Origin: Hyaloperonospora brassicae
Taxonomy: Eukaryota; Oomycota; Peronosporomycetes; Peronosporales; Peronosporaceae
Assembly: GCA_947650285.1 (NCBI GenBank)
Contig: CANTFL010001238.1
Location: forward strand, 241,001-305,000
DNA length: 64,000 bases
Direction of reading: 5' to 3'
How positions within the stretch are numbered: the stretch's first letter is position 1; each line of letters begins with the position of its first letter. Positions 44,521 to 56,905 of this stretch are shown in pieces. The position numbers were made by a program, and so were the translations under genes. The notes below the pieces were generated by a model. The model was not told where the DNA came from and searched no databases. It saw only the letters and a program-made list of their open reading frames with translations.

Positions 44521-44958
44521 TTGAATAGGGGCATTTTGTTTTGTATTTTCAGCGCCTAATCTAATGTGCATCACATTAAATATGAAAATAAATGTACTTA
44601 CGCAGCGGTCCTAGATTCACCCGGAGATGTATCTGTGTAATCCCTGCTGAGATAATCGGGCTATTTGTGTAACTTTTAGCTGCTACACCACTCAACTATT
44701 GCCATCGTTTATTATCCGAGAATAGTTTTCTTTTGAATGTATGTTAATTAGTGGTATTAACTGCCTAATACAATGCCTAATTTGCAAATCAGAGTTTTCT
44801 AGGGAAACATAATACTGGATACTAACCGGCAGAACCCATTAATACTTGACAGAATATTCTTACCATATTTAATACACTGAATATATATTGGTGTGAAAAC
44901 CCATGGATACTTGACAGAATATCTTTACCACATTTAATGCAATGGCTATATTGGTGTG

Positions 44959-45117
44959 AAAACTCGTTGATTCTTGACAGAATATTCTTGCTAAATGTAT
45001 GCACACCAACATAGCCAGTGTAATACACACCAACATAGCCAGTGCATTTGATATGGTAAGAATAATGATATTGGTATTCTTACCATACGTAAGCACACCA
45101 AAATAGCCAGTGTAATG
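44959..45117. repeat. 159-bp palindrome spacer with nested repeats
   Basis: Contains four copies of CACACCAAYATAGCCAGTG-like units (about 45002, 45026, 45094, 45118) and a perfect 13-bp hairpin, TATGGTAAGAATA (45052-45064) with TATTCTTACCATA (45075-45087). A reverse-orientation unit lies just inside the left arm (44940-44958), so short inverted repeats were available at the centre. Confidence 0.85.
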
Positions 45118-45555
45118 CACACCAATATAGCCATTGCATTAAATGTGGTAAAGATATTCTGTCAAGTATCCATGGGTTTTCACACCAATATATATTCAGT
45201 GTATTAAATATGGTAAGAATATTCTGTCAAGTATTAATGGGTTCTGCCGGTTAGTATCCAGTATTATGTTTCCCTAGAAAACTCTGATTTGCAAATTAGG
45301 CATTGTATTAGGCAGTTAATACCACTAATTAACATACATTCAAAAGAAAACTATTCTCGGATAATAAACGATGGCAATAGTTGAGTGGTGTAGCAGCTAA
45401 AAGTTACACAAATAGCCCGATTATCTCAGCAGGGATTACACAGATACATCTCCGGGTGAATCTAGGACCGCTGCGTAAGTACATTTATTTTCATATTTAA
45501 TGTGATGCACATTAGATTAGGCGCTGAAAATACAAAACAAAATGCCCCTATTCAA

Positions 45556-46488
45556 TGACCATATCGTCCAAAATCACCGGCAATATCAGCTACATCTGCA
45601 TCATCGGAATATTCTTCGTCAGCGCTAACCCATCTACGCGGAAAGAGCTCACTGGCACGTCGTTCTTGACAATGTGCTAGTCTCACTAGTCAACAGAGAA
45701 CCTAGATACTGCAACAGAATTGCGGGCAACATCGTCGGGAGTAGATTTATACGAATTGCAGGCCCAATTCACCACCCCCTTCACGCTATTTGGCTGCAAA
45801 TATCATCCCTTGGTGAACGCACCCGATCAGATCGCTTCCATACGCCAATCAAGCTATCGAGACAATCTTTAAACGACATGAATATTCCACTGTCCCTTTC
45901 CTGATGTTACGGCGTAGGACTTCCAGAAATAATTATCATCTGGTTATTTTTGATGATGTACTTCTGTGGTTGAGAAGGGTTCACAAAATTGCTGATGCGA
46001 TACTGCCTCTCCACTGGCGCCTAGACGAACGACTATAGGAGGGATTACTCCGTTTTCTTGCTTAATTTATTTAACATCTAACCTTGTGTATCCGTCGGTA
46101 GGGCGTGTTGTACTCTGTTCTGTAGACTCCTGTCGATGATACACTTAACAGTGTTTGGAACGGGGGTGGTCGCGTAAAAATATTGACGCGATCAAAAATT
46201 GCTTGTAGGTACTCGATATGAGCTAACTGGATCTCAACGAGATCCCTATGTCCAATACGTACAAGTTTATCTGCTTGACCTTCTGACCACTTGAGTATTC
46301 TTGCGATCTTAATTACTCTTGCTCTCTTGCTGCGCCCGATCGCAGTCGTCATGATGTTTGCGAGAGTCCTGAGCGCACCTGTCCAAAATATACAGATGCC
46401 ACACTTGTATAGACGAACGGCGCAACTTGGGGTATCGTCGAGAGGCCAAACATTCATCCAGGAAGGGATGCGCGTGTATTTAAACTAA
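45556..46488. other. Unrecognised decayed coding-like DNA (right)
   Basis: Mirror of 43588-44520. ORFs at 45674-45904 (+), 46291-46488 (+) and 46457-46071 (-) are intact counterparts. One Ser/Arg difference is visible in the 128-codon ORF. Confidence 0.3.
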
Positions 46489-46541
46489 ATTGATCTATGT
46501 TTGATGCTAGCCGACCATCTCACAAAACCTACGACCTAGCC

Positions 46542-46568
46542 TATATATATATATATATATATATATAT
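46542..46568. repeat. (TA)n microsatellite (right)
   Basis: 27 bp, two longer than the left copy. Confidence 0.85.
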
Positions 46569-46677
46569 GTGCCAAAAGACACTCGCCACGTGTCTTCCAA
46601 TGAATCTCTCTGTCTCGGGTACATCTTAGGCTCATTGGTATATCTTCTACCCCTGTTCCGGGTAAGATCCCCCTTGG

Positions 46678-46841
46678 ATTATATTTCCTCTCAGATAGAA
46701 ACTCTTCTTCGATCGGATCCCTCTTGAATCCGGTTCCCCTCTTGTATCGGATCCTTATTATGTCGTATCTTCCTCTCGAATCGGATCTCTTCCTCGGATC
46801 GGATCTTCCTCTCGAAACTAAGATCCTTATTGGATCGGATC
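46678..46841. repeat. Degenerate ATCGGATC repeat (right)
   Basis: Mirror of the purine-rich array at 43237-43400, pyrimidine-rich on this strand. Confidence 0.7.
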
Positions 46842-47227
46842 CACTCCCAGATAGTATCCAATTGTCGTGATCCGCTCATCCAGACTTTGTACCTAGACCA
46901 GGTACAAGGAAAGCCCTCCTTCAGCACATTTTCCCACCATTTTTTGATCCACTTATCCACGCTTCATTTCAACGCCTTTCTGTATATTCGTTCGCATCGG
47001 TTCTCACACAATTACTGTCCCTCGGTGTGGGATTAGAAGAGCTGTGAATATTAGTTTGAAACAAGTTAGAAGAATTTCTCTGTTCATCCAGGCTCGCTCT
47101 TGATACGCAACGCAAACCGCCCAGCGCTTCTGGGTCAGTTATTTTGCTGGATACAAATCAATCCTTTAACTTCCCACCCTCTGAAGATCGAAGTAACGCC
47201 AGGATAATCAAACCCGTGGTAGTCAAC

Positions 47228-48016
47228 CGCTGCACCAAACAGACTCGAAATACGGGGGATTAAATCTGCTCTCATACCCTATAATTGACTTCGGGTAACC
47301 CTTCAGATCGGTTTTCTCTCCTTTATATAATTTAGAGGTAGCAACGTTGTCCTCTTGGTTGTGACAGTAAGCGCATCAGTGGTTTGCATCGAAACAAAGC
47401 TTGTCGTGCGCAAGACGATATGACGAGCACCGGTAACATCCACAGTGTCGTGCCACGAATCTTCGAAGAATATTGCTGTTTCATCCATCCGAAGCGTGCC
47501 GCTGCGGTTGAGCGAGATCTTGTTCGATGGGATTGACGTGAGTAATCTCACAACATCTGCAGTGAGCTCGTCGACAATTAATACGGTAAGTTTTGTCGTC
47601 CGTATGAGGGAGAGGTCGAAGCGAGTCATGAGGCGAGCGAACCACTTATCAGATGCGCAAAACCCTCGTCTTTGAGATCAGCTTCATCAAGCTCGCGTTG
47701 CAGATGCTTGAATCTAGTGACGTTACACCTTTTCCTTAGTCGATCTCAGAAAAACTATATGTTCAATAGGACATTCTATACCTTGTTAATCCGAGATTGT
47801 CTACCTCCACCTTTTACACGCAGGTGCAGTGACAAGAATTTGTTGTGACGGAGCGGTACTTCCACCAGTAGCTGATCTGGGCACCTGACACGATACACGT
47901 CGTTCCGCTTGAAATTGCTTTAAGGCGTGCGTTAGAATCCCACCTCCAGAACCTTTGATCCACTCGATCACTTACCGCTTATCGAGGTTGGTCTTTGAAA
48001 CGCGGCTGGGTGTCAT
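47228..48016 (-). pseudogene. pogo/Tigger-like transposase relic (right)
   Basis: Mirror of 42062-42850 with the same MDETAIFFEDS core and the same stops; the open 108-codon segment is 47629-47303. Confidence 0.7.
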
Positions 48017-49509
48017 GGTGTGCACTGGAGGATGCAGAACTTTGATGCGAGTTCAGGTTGACATAAAGTAATCCAACGTATGAAAGTGAGCAGGATGCTT
48101 TGAATTAATTTCAGCCAACATTTTAAGCGAATCGATGGTTGGCCGAAAAAGTTCCTTTACCAAAACGTTACGGTGTACTAATGGGCACGGGATTATACGG
48201 TTTGTGTACCCTTAAATGTGTTCTGGGTATCAAATTTCGTACAGGTTGCATTAAACGGCAGAACACGCTATTAAGTTATGCTCAGCTGGTTCCATTGACT
48301 CGACTGAAAATAGACGACGTACTCTGAGCTGTCCATATTAAGTGCATCATCGCACAGCCGATTGCAAAGTTGTTCGCGTCATAGAGCACATAGAACTGTC
48401 TGCTTTATTTTTGCAATGGACAACACGGGCAATTGCATCAAGCCGTTAATATTTTCAAAAAAGTGCTGACGTTCAGCATTCATGACCCCTTCACGATTTT
48501 TTAACAAAATATTGAGATGTACGGCTATCTCGACATAGGTGCGCGAGTTCTTGAGCAAGTACGCCGCCAGGTCAAGAAAACACTTGAGAGTCCCTTGATA
48601 TCGACTAGCACGAGAAATCCGTAATTGCTTCGACATATTTCCGAAAACAAGGTGCGTCGTGTTTATTTACGATGCACCCAAAAGCGGCTTTTAGATTGCC
48701 GCGCGTGTAAAATTCTTGAGGTTGGTGTACAGCTTATCCTTGCGCTTAAGTATAGAAACCCATAGGACATGGATTCGGGGACTTGAACGTCTGACTGTAC
48801 CTTAACAGACCGGCAATTGACGTGCAGAGTTTTGAAGCAACACGATGAAAAGTCACGCAGGGATCGCTAAATATTTTTCACACACGTAATGGATGTGACA
48901 GGGACATTCCGTACGCATTGTGTGATCATCAATCTTACCATTCTTCTGGGGATTCTAAGTAATGCTTAAGGGGTGTTCCGCTCGCGCATCAAGATGCGAT
49001 AGAATCTATCCATCCGAATCATGGCAAAATATATTGTAGGCTTTGACAGATTATCAAATATGACGTCCGCCCACGGTGTCGGCGTTTCGTCGGTTTTGCA
49101 GTATCATTAATGTTGTTGAAGCATGCACCATCCATCGTCTTCCAGTGGTTTTACGCACGCAAAGAGATGGAGAATAAATTGGTGAGGTTTATTATCTTAC
49201 ATGTTTCGATGCATGACGTTCGCGCAAGAACTTGTCGACTGCTACTTCTTCTTCTCGAGGCAGTGAGCTACTTTATGACACCGTTATTTGAGATAGTTTG
49301 AGATTGATTTTGTATTGAGTACCTTTATCCTTAGGCTTCCCGCACGGTTCTGATTCAGGAAATACAGCTATTAATATATTGGATTTCCAAACAAAGTATT
49401 GGCCTGAAGCGACAAGCGAAATTGAGACGTGTATCGCGCAATCCAATTTATCTCATCGAAGACATTTCTGTTCATCAATTTGCTGCTATTAGTTCGTTCA
49501 TTTTCAGCA

Positions 49510-49516
49510 AATATAT

Positions 49517-49547
<31 letters not shown>

Positions 49548-49548
49548 G
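49510..49548. repeat. (TA)n microsatellite, long allele
   Basis: 39 bp interrupted once (ATAATA), against 17 bp in the left arm; this accounts for the 19-bp register change between the arms. Confidence 0.85.
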
Positions 49549-50695
49549 GTGACCTATTATCGGCCACGTACCCTCACGTTGTGAAGAGAGCGCACACTTT
49601 CTTAACTTAACCACAACGGAGATCCATAATAATCGTTTTTCTTTATACATTGACAATTGCCCTATTTCCAAAGTTAGGCTCGGATGCTCTATCAGATCAA
49701 GGATAAAAGCACTTATGCCGTATGATACGTTTACGAAGAATAAATTCCTCGCTTCATTACTAGTAATTTGTCTCCACAATCGGCTGCGGGTATTATCTCT
49801 CATGTTGCTAGGAACAGGATTCCTCGTCTAGTATAGCTTTAGATACTTTTCTCATTTAGACGAGGACTATTTCTCTCGACATCCCCTGGATCTGGTTGAA
49901 TTAATAGAGCTAGGTTGTTTTCTTTTCGAATCTCCAATCAAACCAGGATTACCTTATTTAATTTTTGTGCCCCACGTACACTTTTCTATAGATGCTTCTC
50001 GCACGGGCATGCATCCATATCCCTGCCCAATGTACTCATTCGATTGCTGGACCTTCGGCGATAGATATGCATCTGCACAGCCCCAAAAAACTTTCTCCAC
50101 AGTGTAATATCTAGACATATTGAGGTATCCTGCCGTCGTGCTACAAAGAAAATACATCAATCAAGACCGCCACATATACTCGTACAAACACCCGCGCGCT
50201 TGTGAAAGCTTCAAGAATTTCATCAGATGGCCATCTGATGAACAAGCGGCAGGCATCTTTATGAATTGATACTTCCAGCTCCGTCTTGGCTCGTACCGTC
50301 TGATCCGAGGTTGAACTTAAAAGGTTTTACATTAATCTTTAATATAGTGTACGACAAAAACATCATCAAACAATGCGTATTCTAAATTTTTATGGTGTAT
50401 TGCTACAACACATTTATTACTTATTATCAAAGCTCCTCTTGCAAGGGCATCGTCATTCTCGCTCGAGAGATCTCTCGATCAACGAAATTAAGTCTAGGAT
50501 ACCTAAGCGACATAAAAAGAATATATTTGTTTGATGTCCCACAATTCACTAGGCCTCGAATAAACATTTCCTTTGTATGTGGCGATGAGGTGTAACCCAT
50601 CGTTAAATGAAATGTTACACATGAAGGATTCGCACATCCAGCCACGTAGGACCGGGCAAAAGCAACTTGTATCTCATCTTCGACGACGCGCGAGC

Positions 50696-51132
50696 TGTAA
50701 CGGGTACTGCTTACTTCGTACTGGATTTCATTACAGATTTAAATTTCACTGACAACAGTGAAGGCCTGTGCCCTGCTAGGTATAGACACTCTATAGAGGA
50801 AGGGTAAACAACTAAGGCAAGACTCTAGTTGTAAAAAAGTAAATCTGTTATTTAATACAATTAAGTCATATAACTTATTTTCTCTGTTGTGACCTGACTT
50901 AATTATATAAATTAAACTTAACGTATGATGACGTCTACTCAGCACCCATTGCGCGCGTCTAGCAGAGATTGGTGGGACGCTGTAATCACAATATCAACCA
51001 ATGAGTAGACTTTTGGGTCATCTCAACAATATCACTGTATTGAGTGATATTGTAAAAAGAATGTTTAACATAGTAATCTTTGTTACCATTTCGCACAATA
51101 TAAATTTCATGTAACGGGATACCCCTGTTACA
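50696..51132 (-). repeat. Solo LTR with target-site duplication (right)
   Basis: Mirror of 38965-39401, with TSD CGAGC at 50691-50695 and 51133-51137. Same length, 437 bp. Confidence 0.9.
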
Positions 51133-51931
51133 CGAGCCCTGATGGTTTCGCCTATCTCAACGAAACATCTCAACAGCAAATTTTCATATTCTAATCTGTA
51201 CTTAGATATATCAATAGCCAAGGTGTCGGGAAGACGGGTCTACGTCGACCCGCCCACAGCAGCATTTATATTGCTGCTGTCTGATCCACTCTGTCTGTTG
51301 ATGCTCGGCCTATTGAGAGCCTTGCTGATGAAGCAAGGCTACTTTTAATGTTCGGCGACAAGTTTATTTTGAATTACCTTGGTAAAGCGGCATAGTACTG
51401 GTCTCTATCACGAGTCTTTTGTATAGGAATAATGAAGGTATCGCCAACGGAAGAACTCATTCGTTCTACGAAACAGTATTCGATGTCTCTTAAATGTATG
51501 AAGTCTCACGCGTGACGTGAGAGCATTTCCACCTTATCCAACATGCTCATTTTGGATAAGCGATCGTGGTCGCTGAACGGACCAACAAGTGCAACCAGGT
51601 GTAACGGGGCACACTTCTTACCTATTACTGTTAAGCGCTAATATGTCTTTCAATACAAGGATGCATGTCCCAGAAGTCACATACACTTGAGCGTAAAGGA
51701 AGCGCGAGGGAGAGAGCTGAGATAAGGATGCTTAAAGTTGGGTGAAATACAAAACTGTATATTTGTAGTTATCTTTTGTGCTATCCACCTTCCTTGTTTT
51801 AGTCCAACTACATCGAGCTGTAGTCTCCTCAGAAATTTTTCTCGCCCGCCACCCATTGCGCGTGTCTAGCAGCAACTGGTGGTTATTTTGGTTGTTAGCA
51901 TGGTCTATATCAACCAATAAGCGGAGGGTCT

Positions 51932-52150
51932 TTTATAGGTATTTTAATTCGTTTATTTTTTGATGTTTTTTCTCATATTTCTTATTTTTTGAATTATTTT
52001 TTTATATTATCTCATTTTTTTCAATGTTAATTGGAGCATTATCAGCTTTACAACAAAAAAAATTAAAAGATTATTAGCTTATAGTTCAATAAGTCATGTA
52101 GGATTTATTCTAATTGGATTTACTTCAAATATGTTAAGTTCTATCGGTAA
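51932..52150 (+). pseudogene. nad2: Nuclear copy of mitochondrial nad2 fragment (right)
   Basis: Plus-strand mirror of 37947-38165, with the same ALSALQQKKLKRLLAYSS reading. Same boundaries against the truncated LTR, so the insertion predates the palindrome. Confidence 0.85.
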
Positions 52151-52472
52151 TAAGCCAACCATAATTGCTCAGCCAGGTGATATTGACGCGTTCATCAAGT
52201 ATGAAAATATCAACATTGATATACTGAAAATCATTGACGTGTAACGGGCTTACTCCATTCAGTTTGGCAGCCAGCAGTAGTGCAAGATTACTACTTATTT
52301 ACCGGTAAACAAGGGCTAATAAAGTCGATTCGAATGGAATCAGTATCGCTCGTCATATTTTCTGCAGTTACGTTCTATCTAAGCGTAAAGTCGTACTTGA
52401 TAACGTCGACATCCAGAGATCAGAATCATCATCAGCACCTGGAAAAGACGCTTAGCCCTTTCAGTCTCGTTC

Positions 52473-53747
52473 GTGCCTTTTCATGGGGACGCCTCAAGTA
52501 GGTATCGCTCGTCGCGTGGACGTGGGGTCAATAGCAATAGCGGGAGGGACCTTTCTCGCCCACGTGAACGGAATCGTGCTCGACACTTGAGCAATCTCGG
52601 CTCGCATGCCTATCGCTTCGAAGAGACGCAAGGCGTTGAGCAAGTGGCAGATCACGCGTTTGAAAGCGAGCGCACGCAGTTCTTTGCATCGGAGCAGAAC
52701 TACCGAGACACGACGGGGTCAGTACCGTCCGGACACTTCGGAGTCGCGGATGGAGAAGTGGGAGCAGAAAGACGACAGTGCAGACGACGTTGGAACTGTT
52801 GGAGTGCTGGTAACAGAACTGCTCGGTGCATCTTTTGTGGCTCCTCTGTGCAACACGAGGTCGTTATGATTTTTCTTTCTTTCTGTGTTTGTCCATGCTC
52901 TTTGATGTACTTGTTGCATTGCTGTATAGAATTTGGACTGGATCGCCTCGCAATTGGAGCTTGTGTCTCCAGACATTCGCTACCGGATCGACCCTAAATA
53001 ATGTGTGAGTCAGTTCAGCTGCTAATGACGTCCTCCATTGCATTCTCGTGCGCTGACTTTTGTTGCGGTGATTTTATTGCCGTAGACTGACTTTCCATTT
53101 GAGTCGCTGGACCATTGTAGTGGGTCCGATCAAGATGTTACTGGTGATGGACCGAGTGCGGTGGCTCCAGCTCTATTGAAAGCTGCACATCACGACGACG
53201 AGCTCGACTTTTGCTCCATCTCAGTGCGTCAATAAGACCCAGCGGGGTTCAACGAACTCCTCCGCCTCCACTTTCCTCGTCAGAACCAGCACGCACAACT
53301 CCGGTTGAAACGGAGAAGCTTAGAAAGTGGCTGGATGATGTGCTGAACCTGGAGCAAGCTCACGCTATTACGAATCTTGCTGTTTTCAGCATCTTTTGTC
53401 GAGCTTACGCTCCAGAGCTAGGTTTCACTCGCGTGATGTCAATTGAGTCGGCGTGTTGCGTCTTCTTACATATTTTTACCTTCGGCTCTGCCTGCTCGCG
53501 TGTTTTCAAACATGGCAGTTATTCTTTGCGCTGCAAGCACACAGTTTCCTCTGCTAAGAGCACGTGGCAGGACGTCGCTGTCATGCCCGTGGTACCACTT
53601 CGTAGCGAAGCAAACGTTGCAATCTTGTCAGGATCAAGCGTAGTAGACTTGACATGCATACGCCGGGTCTTTCTTACAACCTATGAACACTCTACTGCAA
53701 ATCTGCAAACGACGTCATTGTCTACTGAGGACCAAAAAGGCAACTGA
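52473..53747 (+). pseudogene. Candidate multi-exon gene or pseudogene (right copy)
   Basis: Exon 1 52473-52859, intron 52860-52929, exon 2 52930-53004, intron 53005-53085, exon 3 from 53086. In-frame TAA at 52999-53001, as in the left copy. Exon 3 continues in phase to a further stop (FPFESLDHCSGSDQDV...), so the TAA may be a recent lesion in a longer gene. The second half of exon 1 is also open in another frame (52606-52869), so exon 1 reading is uncertain. The 178-codon ORF 53211-53747 follows. No visible difference from the left copy. Confidence 0.4.
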
Positions 53748-54073
53748 CCACCTTTGTCTACGCCATTGTCAATAAATCCAAATCTATACGACCATGAGAT
53801 GTATGATCCCGTTGTATTGCGCTGAAAACGCATGGATGTCTTTAGAAGTATGCATTAACATCTACATAAGACTTAATGAAACTCTCGAATGTCCGACTTA
53901 CTCGCCCACTTCACTAGCGGTAAGCGGCGTGCTGCACTTTGCTGTATTATAGTATCGGCAGATGGATGCTTAACCCCATCTAGCGCTATAGAGGACGACG
54001 CCAGTGGTAACGACGACCTGTAGCGGATCTGCATGCGATCGCAGCGAACTCATTTGAGTAGTACTGTGCTCCA
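53748..54073. other. Intergenic, convergent gene ends (right)
   Basis: Mirror of 36024-36349; no gene seen. Confidence 0.5.
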
Positions 54074-56485
54074 TTACGCGGCCGAGAAAACGCCATGATT
54101 GCTACGCGCGGACATATTGATACGTCCAGCAGAGGAAACGCGCTGGTCCTCTGTAAGGGCAGCATAGTGCTCATCAAGCTGCACGTACGAGTCCTGTGCG
54201 TACCGCCCAGTGCCGTTCTCATACTCGGTCTTGTCAAAAATACGATCACGCAGACGAATCACGTGCATGTAAACCAAGTGACCGAAACACCCGAGCAGTC
54301 GGCATGAGTTGATGCCGGCTGCGCAAATGAATAGCGCGTGCAAGTACGTCGACGAAATGGTGAAGTACACGATGACGAGCGCGAAAACGAGGTTGGAGAG
54401 CGCCCAGGTGAGGAGGATCTTGGTGCGAAACGCTTCAAACCTCTTCTTCGTGTTCTCCGAACGCACTTTCTCCTTGCGACGGCTCTCTTCCATTGCACGG
54501 CGCTTGGCAATCGCGCCCTCCAAGTCCCCCTTTTTCGTCTCATCCAGTAAGACCAGCAGTGGATCGTTGTGCTGGTCTTTCGTGCTCCAGGACAAGTCAT
54601 GCAGGCCTTTCGTGCCCCACGACAAATCGTGCAAGTTGCAAAACGAATAAACGGTCGCAATGTTCAGGAAGGTTGGGATCAAGACCATGTACTGCGGAGC
54701 CGTCATGAAGATGTGGTGCACCTCGCCGTGAAGAGCTGGGCCAACGAAGTACACGCCCACTGCAAGGATCAACACGACGATCGATCCGGCAGTAGCCGGT
54801 GATGTAAAAAAGATGGCGAGGCCCACAAGCGACGAGAGCATCATCAAGCCGCCGAACACAGCACCTAGGAAATAGTACGTGAACTTCATGTGCTCTGGGT
54901 TGTTGCCCATCCCAATAATGATGAGCATCAGCAGACCAAATAGGTAGACGAAGTTGTACAAGTACACTGCACCGTCCAGTACAGTCTGAGAATACCCCGA
55001 AGTGTCGACAAACCCGAGACGGTTTTGCTGAAAGCCCTGGAACACAATGAGGAACAACGCCAGGTACAAAGTCGCTGGCAGGAAGAAGCCGAACACTGTG
55101 TGCATCAGATGATATAGATACAACGCCAGGAACGCCATCTTCCTCGGGAACGAATGTGAGCTCTCCGAGTAGATACGACCCCAATTCCGAATGCAGAAGA
55201 GCGTGGCGAAGAACGCGCCATTGAGCCAGCGCTTCCGCTGCGAGATCAGGCCGACAAGATTGTGCGGGACGTCTGTACGAGCGACCGCGTCCTTGACGTA
55301 GTGCATCGTCCAGCTGCAGTCTTTCCGTGCCACAACTTCAAACGACAAGATTCTGTCTTCAGCGAGGTACATGTTGCCGAGAAAAGGTCCCAGAACATCC
55401 AAATCAACGTTAAGCGGCAGAAAATACGCATCCAGTGGAGCTCCTCGAATAGCTTCGTAGCGATAAGCAGAGAACGCTCCTGGTAACACACTAATGAAGC
55501 CAAAACAACTCTCCAGCGACTTGTCCAGGATATTCGAGATCTTGTACTCGAAATGCTGCGCTGAAACGACCCAATTGCTCAGATTTTCGAACGCTTCGTC
55601 CACCGTCAGATGTCCACAAGCTCCACCAATCTGTTGATTGCGCTCCATCGCAAAGAGCACGTGATAGAGCGCAGACTTCGTCAACATCGTGCCAACGTCC
55701 ATCACAGCCGTATACTCCGGCTGCACCTGCTCGGCGAGCGCGTCAAAGTACCACCGGTGCGAGTCCAGTTTGCTCGACTTGTGCTCCTTGAGAGCGAACA
55801 CCGTCTGAAGAGGCAAGAGACACTTGCCATCCACCGAGAGCTGCAGCGTGTGCTCGAACAAATGACATTGCGTGTCAATGCCGGCGCTATTGATGGTCAA
55901 GAGGTCTTCATCGTACAAGCCGATAGACTCCAAGTACTCGAGCATCTTGCCATTGACCTGCCCGCGGCCGTCGGCGACGATACAAATGAGCACGTTCTGC
56001 CACACATTGTCGCCAGCAAACGGCCCCGTTAGTGCGTGAGGATTGTTCTTGCGTGACAACGGCTCCGTCAGCTGCTGTTCTTTCAGATAGGCCAAGTTGT
56101 TCGCGAGTTTCGTCAGCGTCGCTTGTAGCTGCTCTGGCTCTTCGTTGTACATGGTGATGCACACCATCAGACGAGGCCGTCGTCCCGTCTCCACACATCT
56201 GAGGCGGTACCCGAAATTTGAGAAGTCCAGTGGAAGCGGACAAAACACGGGCGTATACCACAGCCGACGCGCCTCTTCTTCGTCCAAGCTCGGGCCCACC
56301 CAGTCTTCATCCCAATTGCGCACGAGGGTCCCGACATTGTGCACGCCTGGGCGCGGGTGATTCTCCTGCACGCGCTCTTCGACCCAATCACGGAGCAGCG
56401 CGCTCCGGTTCGACGTCTCAACGACTTCGCTTGCCAATGAGTTGTGGATTTCTGCGTGCATCCGGCGCTCCGCTACATTCGCCAT
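54074..56485 (-). CDS. Chitin synthase (right-arm copy)
   Basis: Minus-strand duplicate of 33612-36023; the full ORF opens at 56560, and I again prefer the ATG at residue 26 (56485) because the initiator-like site lies between the two ATGs. All catalytic motifs (CITMYNEE, DVGT, AEDRIL, QRKRW) and membrane segments are kept, including the LHDLSW tandem duplication. Protein differences on the long-ORF numbering are Ser40 to Asn and Ser172 to Asn only. Both copies therefore look functional. They converge on the palindrome centre with about 18 kb between their 3' ends. Confidence 0.93.
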   Translation of the reverse strand: MANVAERRMHAEIHNSLASEVVETSNRSALLRDWVEERVQENHPRPGVHNVGTLVRNWDEDWVGPSLDEEEARRLWYTPVFCPLPLDFSNFGYRLRCVETGRRPRLMVCITMYNEEPEQLQATLTKLANNLAYLKEQQLTEPLSRKNNPHALTGPFAGDNVWQNVLICIVADGRGQVNGKMLEYLESIGLYDEDLLTINSAGIDTQCHLFEHTLQLSVDGKCLLPLQTVFALKEHKSSKLDSHRWYFDALAEQVQPEYTAVMDVGTMLTKSALYHVLFAMERNQQIGGACGHLTVDEAFENLSNWVVSAQHFEYKISNILDKSLESCFGFISVLPGAFSAYRYEAIRGAPLDAYFLPLNVDLDVLGPFLGNMYLAEDRILSFEVVARKDCSWTMHYVKDAVARTDVPHNLVGLISQRKRWLNGAFFATLFCIRNWGRIYSESSHSFPRKMAFLALYLYHLMHTVFGFFLPATLYLALFLIVFQGFQQNRLGFVDTSGYSQTVLDGAVYLYNFVYLFGLLMLIIIGMGNNPEHMKFTYYFLGAVFGGLMMLSSLVGLAIFFTSPATAGSIVVLILAVGVYFVGPALHGEVHHIFMTAPQYMVLIPTFLNIATVYSFCNLHDLSWGTKGLHDLSWSTKDQHNDPLLVLLDETKKGDLEGAIAKRRAMEESRRKEKVRSENTKKRFEAFRTKILLTWALSNLVFALVIVYFTISSTYLHALFICAAGINSCRLLGCFGHLVYMHVIRLRDRIFDKTEYENGTGRYAQDSYVQLDEHYAALTEDQRVSSAGRINMSARSNHGVFSAA

Positions 56486-56523
56486 TGCGTACCAAAAATC
56501 AAGGCGATGAAGCAGTTGACGGA

Positions 56524-56539
56524 GAAATGCGAAGTGACT
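56524..56539 (-). promoter_or_regulatory. Oomycete initiator-like core promoter of chitin synthase (right)
   Basis: Identical to 33558-33573 on the opposite strand. Confidence 0.55.
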
Positions 56540-56847
56540 TGATATATGTTTTCCTCGCAAATCTTTCCGCTACACTAAGCTCACTGAATTTTCGACGACT
56601 ACACAATGTCTGGTCGCTCGTCGCGAAGGTAGCCTACAACAAGTACATCGTCTAGTTGTGCGGTATGAGTATTACCCACAACCGTACTAATCGTCTGATT
56701 GGGCAACCCTAACGCACCTACAATCATGCTAATCGTCCGATCGTGCAATGTTGATATTACCCTACAACCATCACCAATCGACAATGCAATGTTGAGTTTG
56801 TCGCATGAAGAGTCGTGATAATACTTCGATACAACTTTCGGCAACAT

Positions 56848-56905
56848 GCTTTCCTGACCTCAACATGCGTTCCTGACCTCAACATGCGTTCCTGACCCTC
56901 AACAT
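56848..56905. repeat. 19-20 bp minisatellite, three copies
   Basis: Three units of GC(T/G)TTCCTGACCTCAACAT, one more than the left arm. Lies about 0.3 kb upstream of the chitin synthase initiator. Confidence 0.85.

Larger units (their letters stand above)
29449..44958 (+). repeat. Left arm of giant inverted repeat
   Basis: 15.5 kb matching the reverse complement of 45118-60668. Summed coordinates of mirrored features are constant in blocks (90076 near the centre, then 90078, 90097, 90116), each step explained by a microsatellite or minisatellite length change. Only scattered single-base differences are visible between about 33.2 kb and the centre. Confidence 0.95.
48028..51925 (-). mobile_element. 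Decayed Ty3/gypsy element D (right)
   Basis: Mirror of 38172-42050 with the same lesions and nested solo LTR; it differs by a longer TA tract and a few substitutions. Confidence 0.8.
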
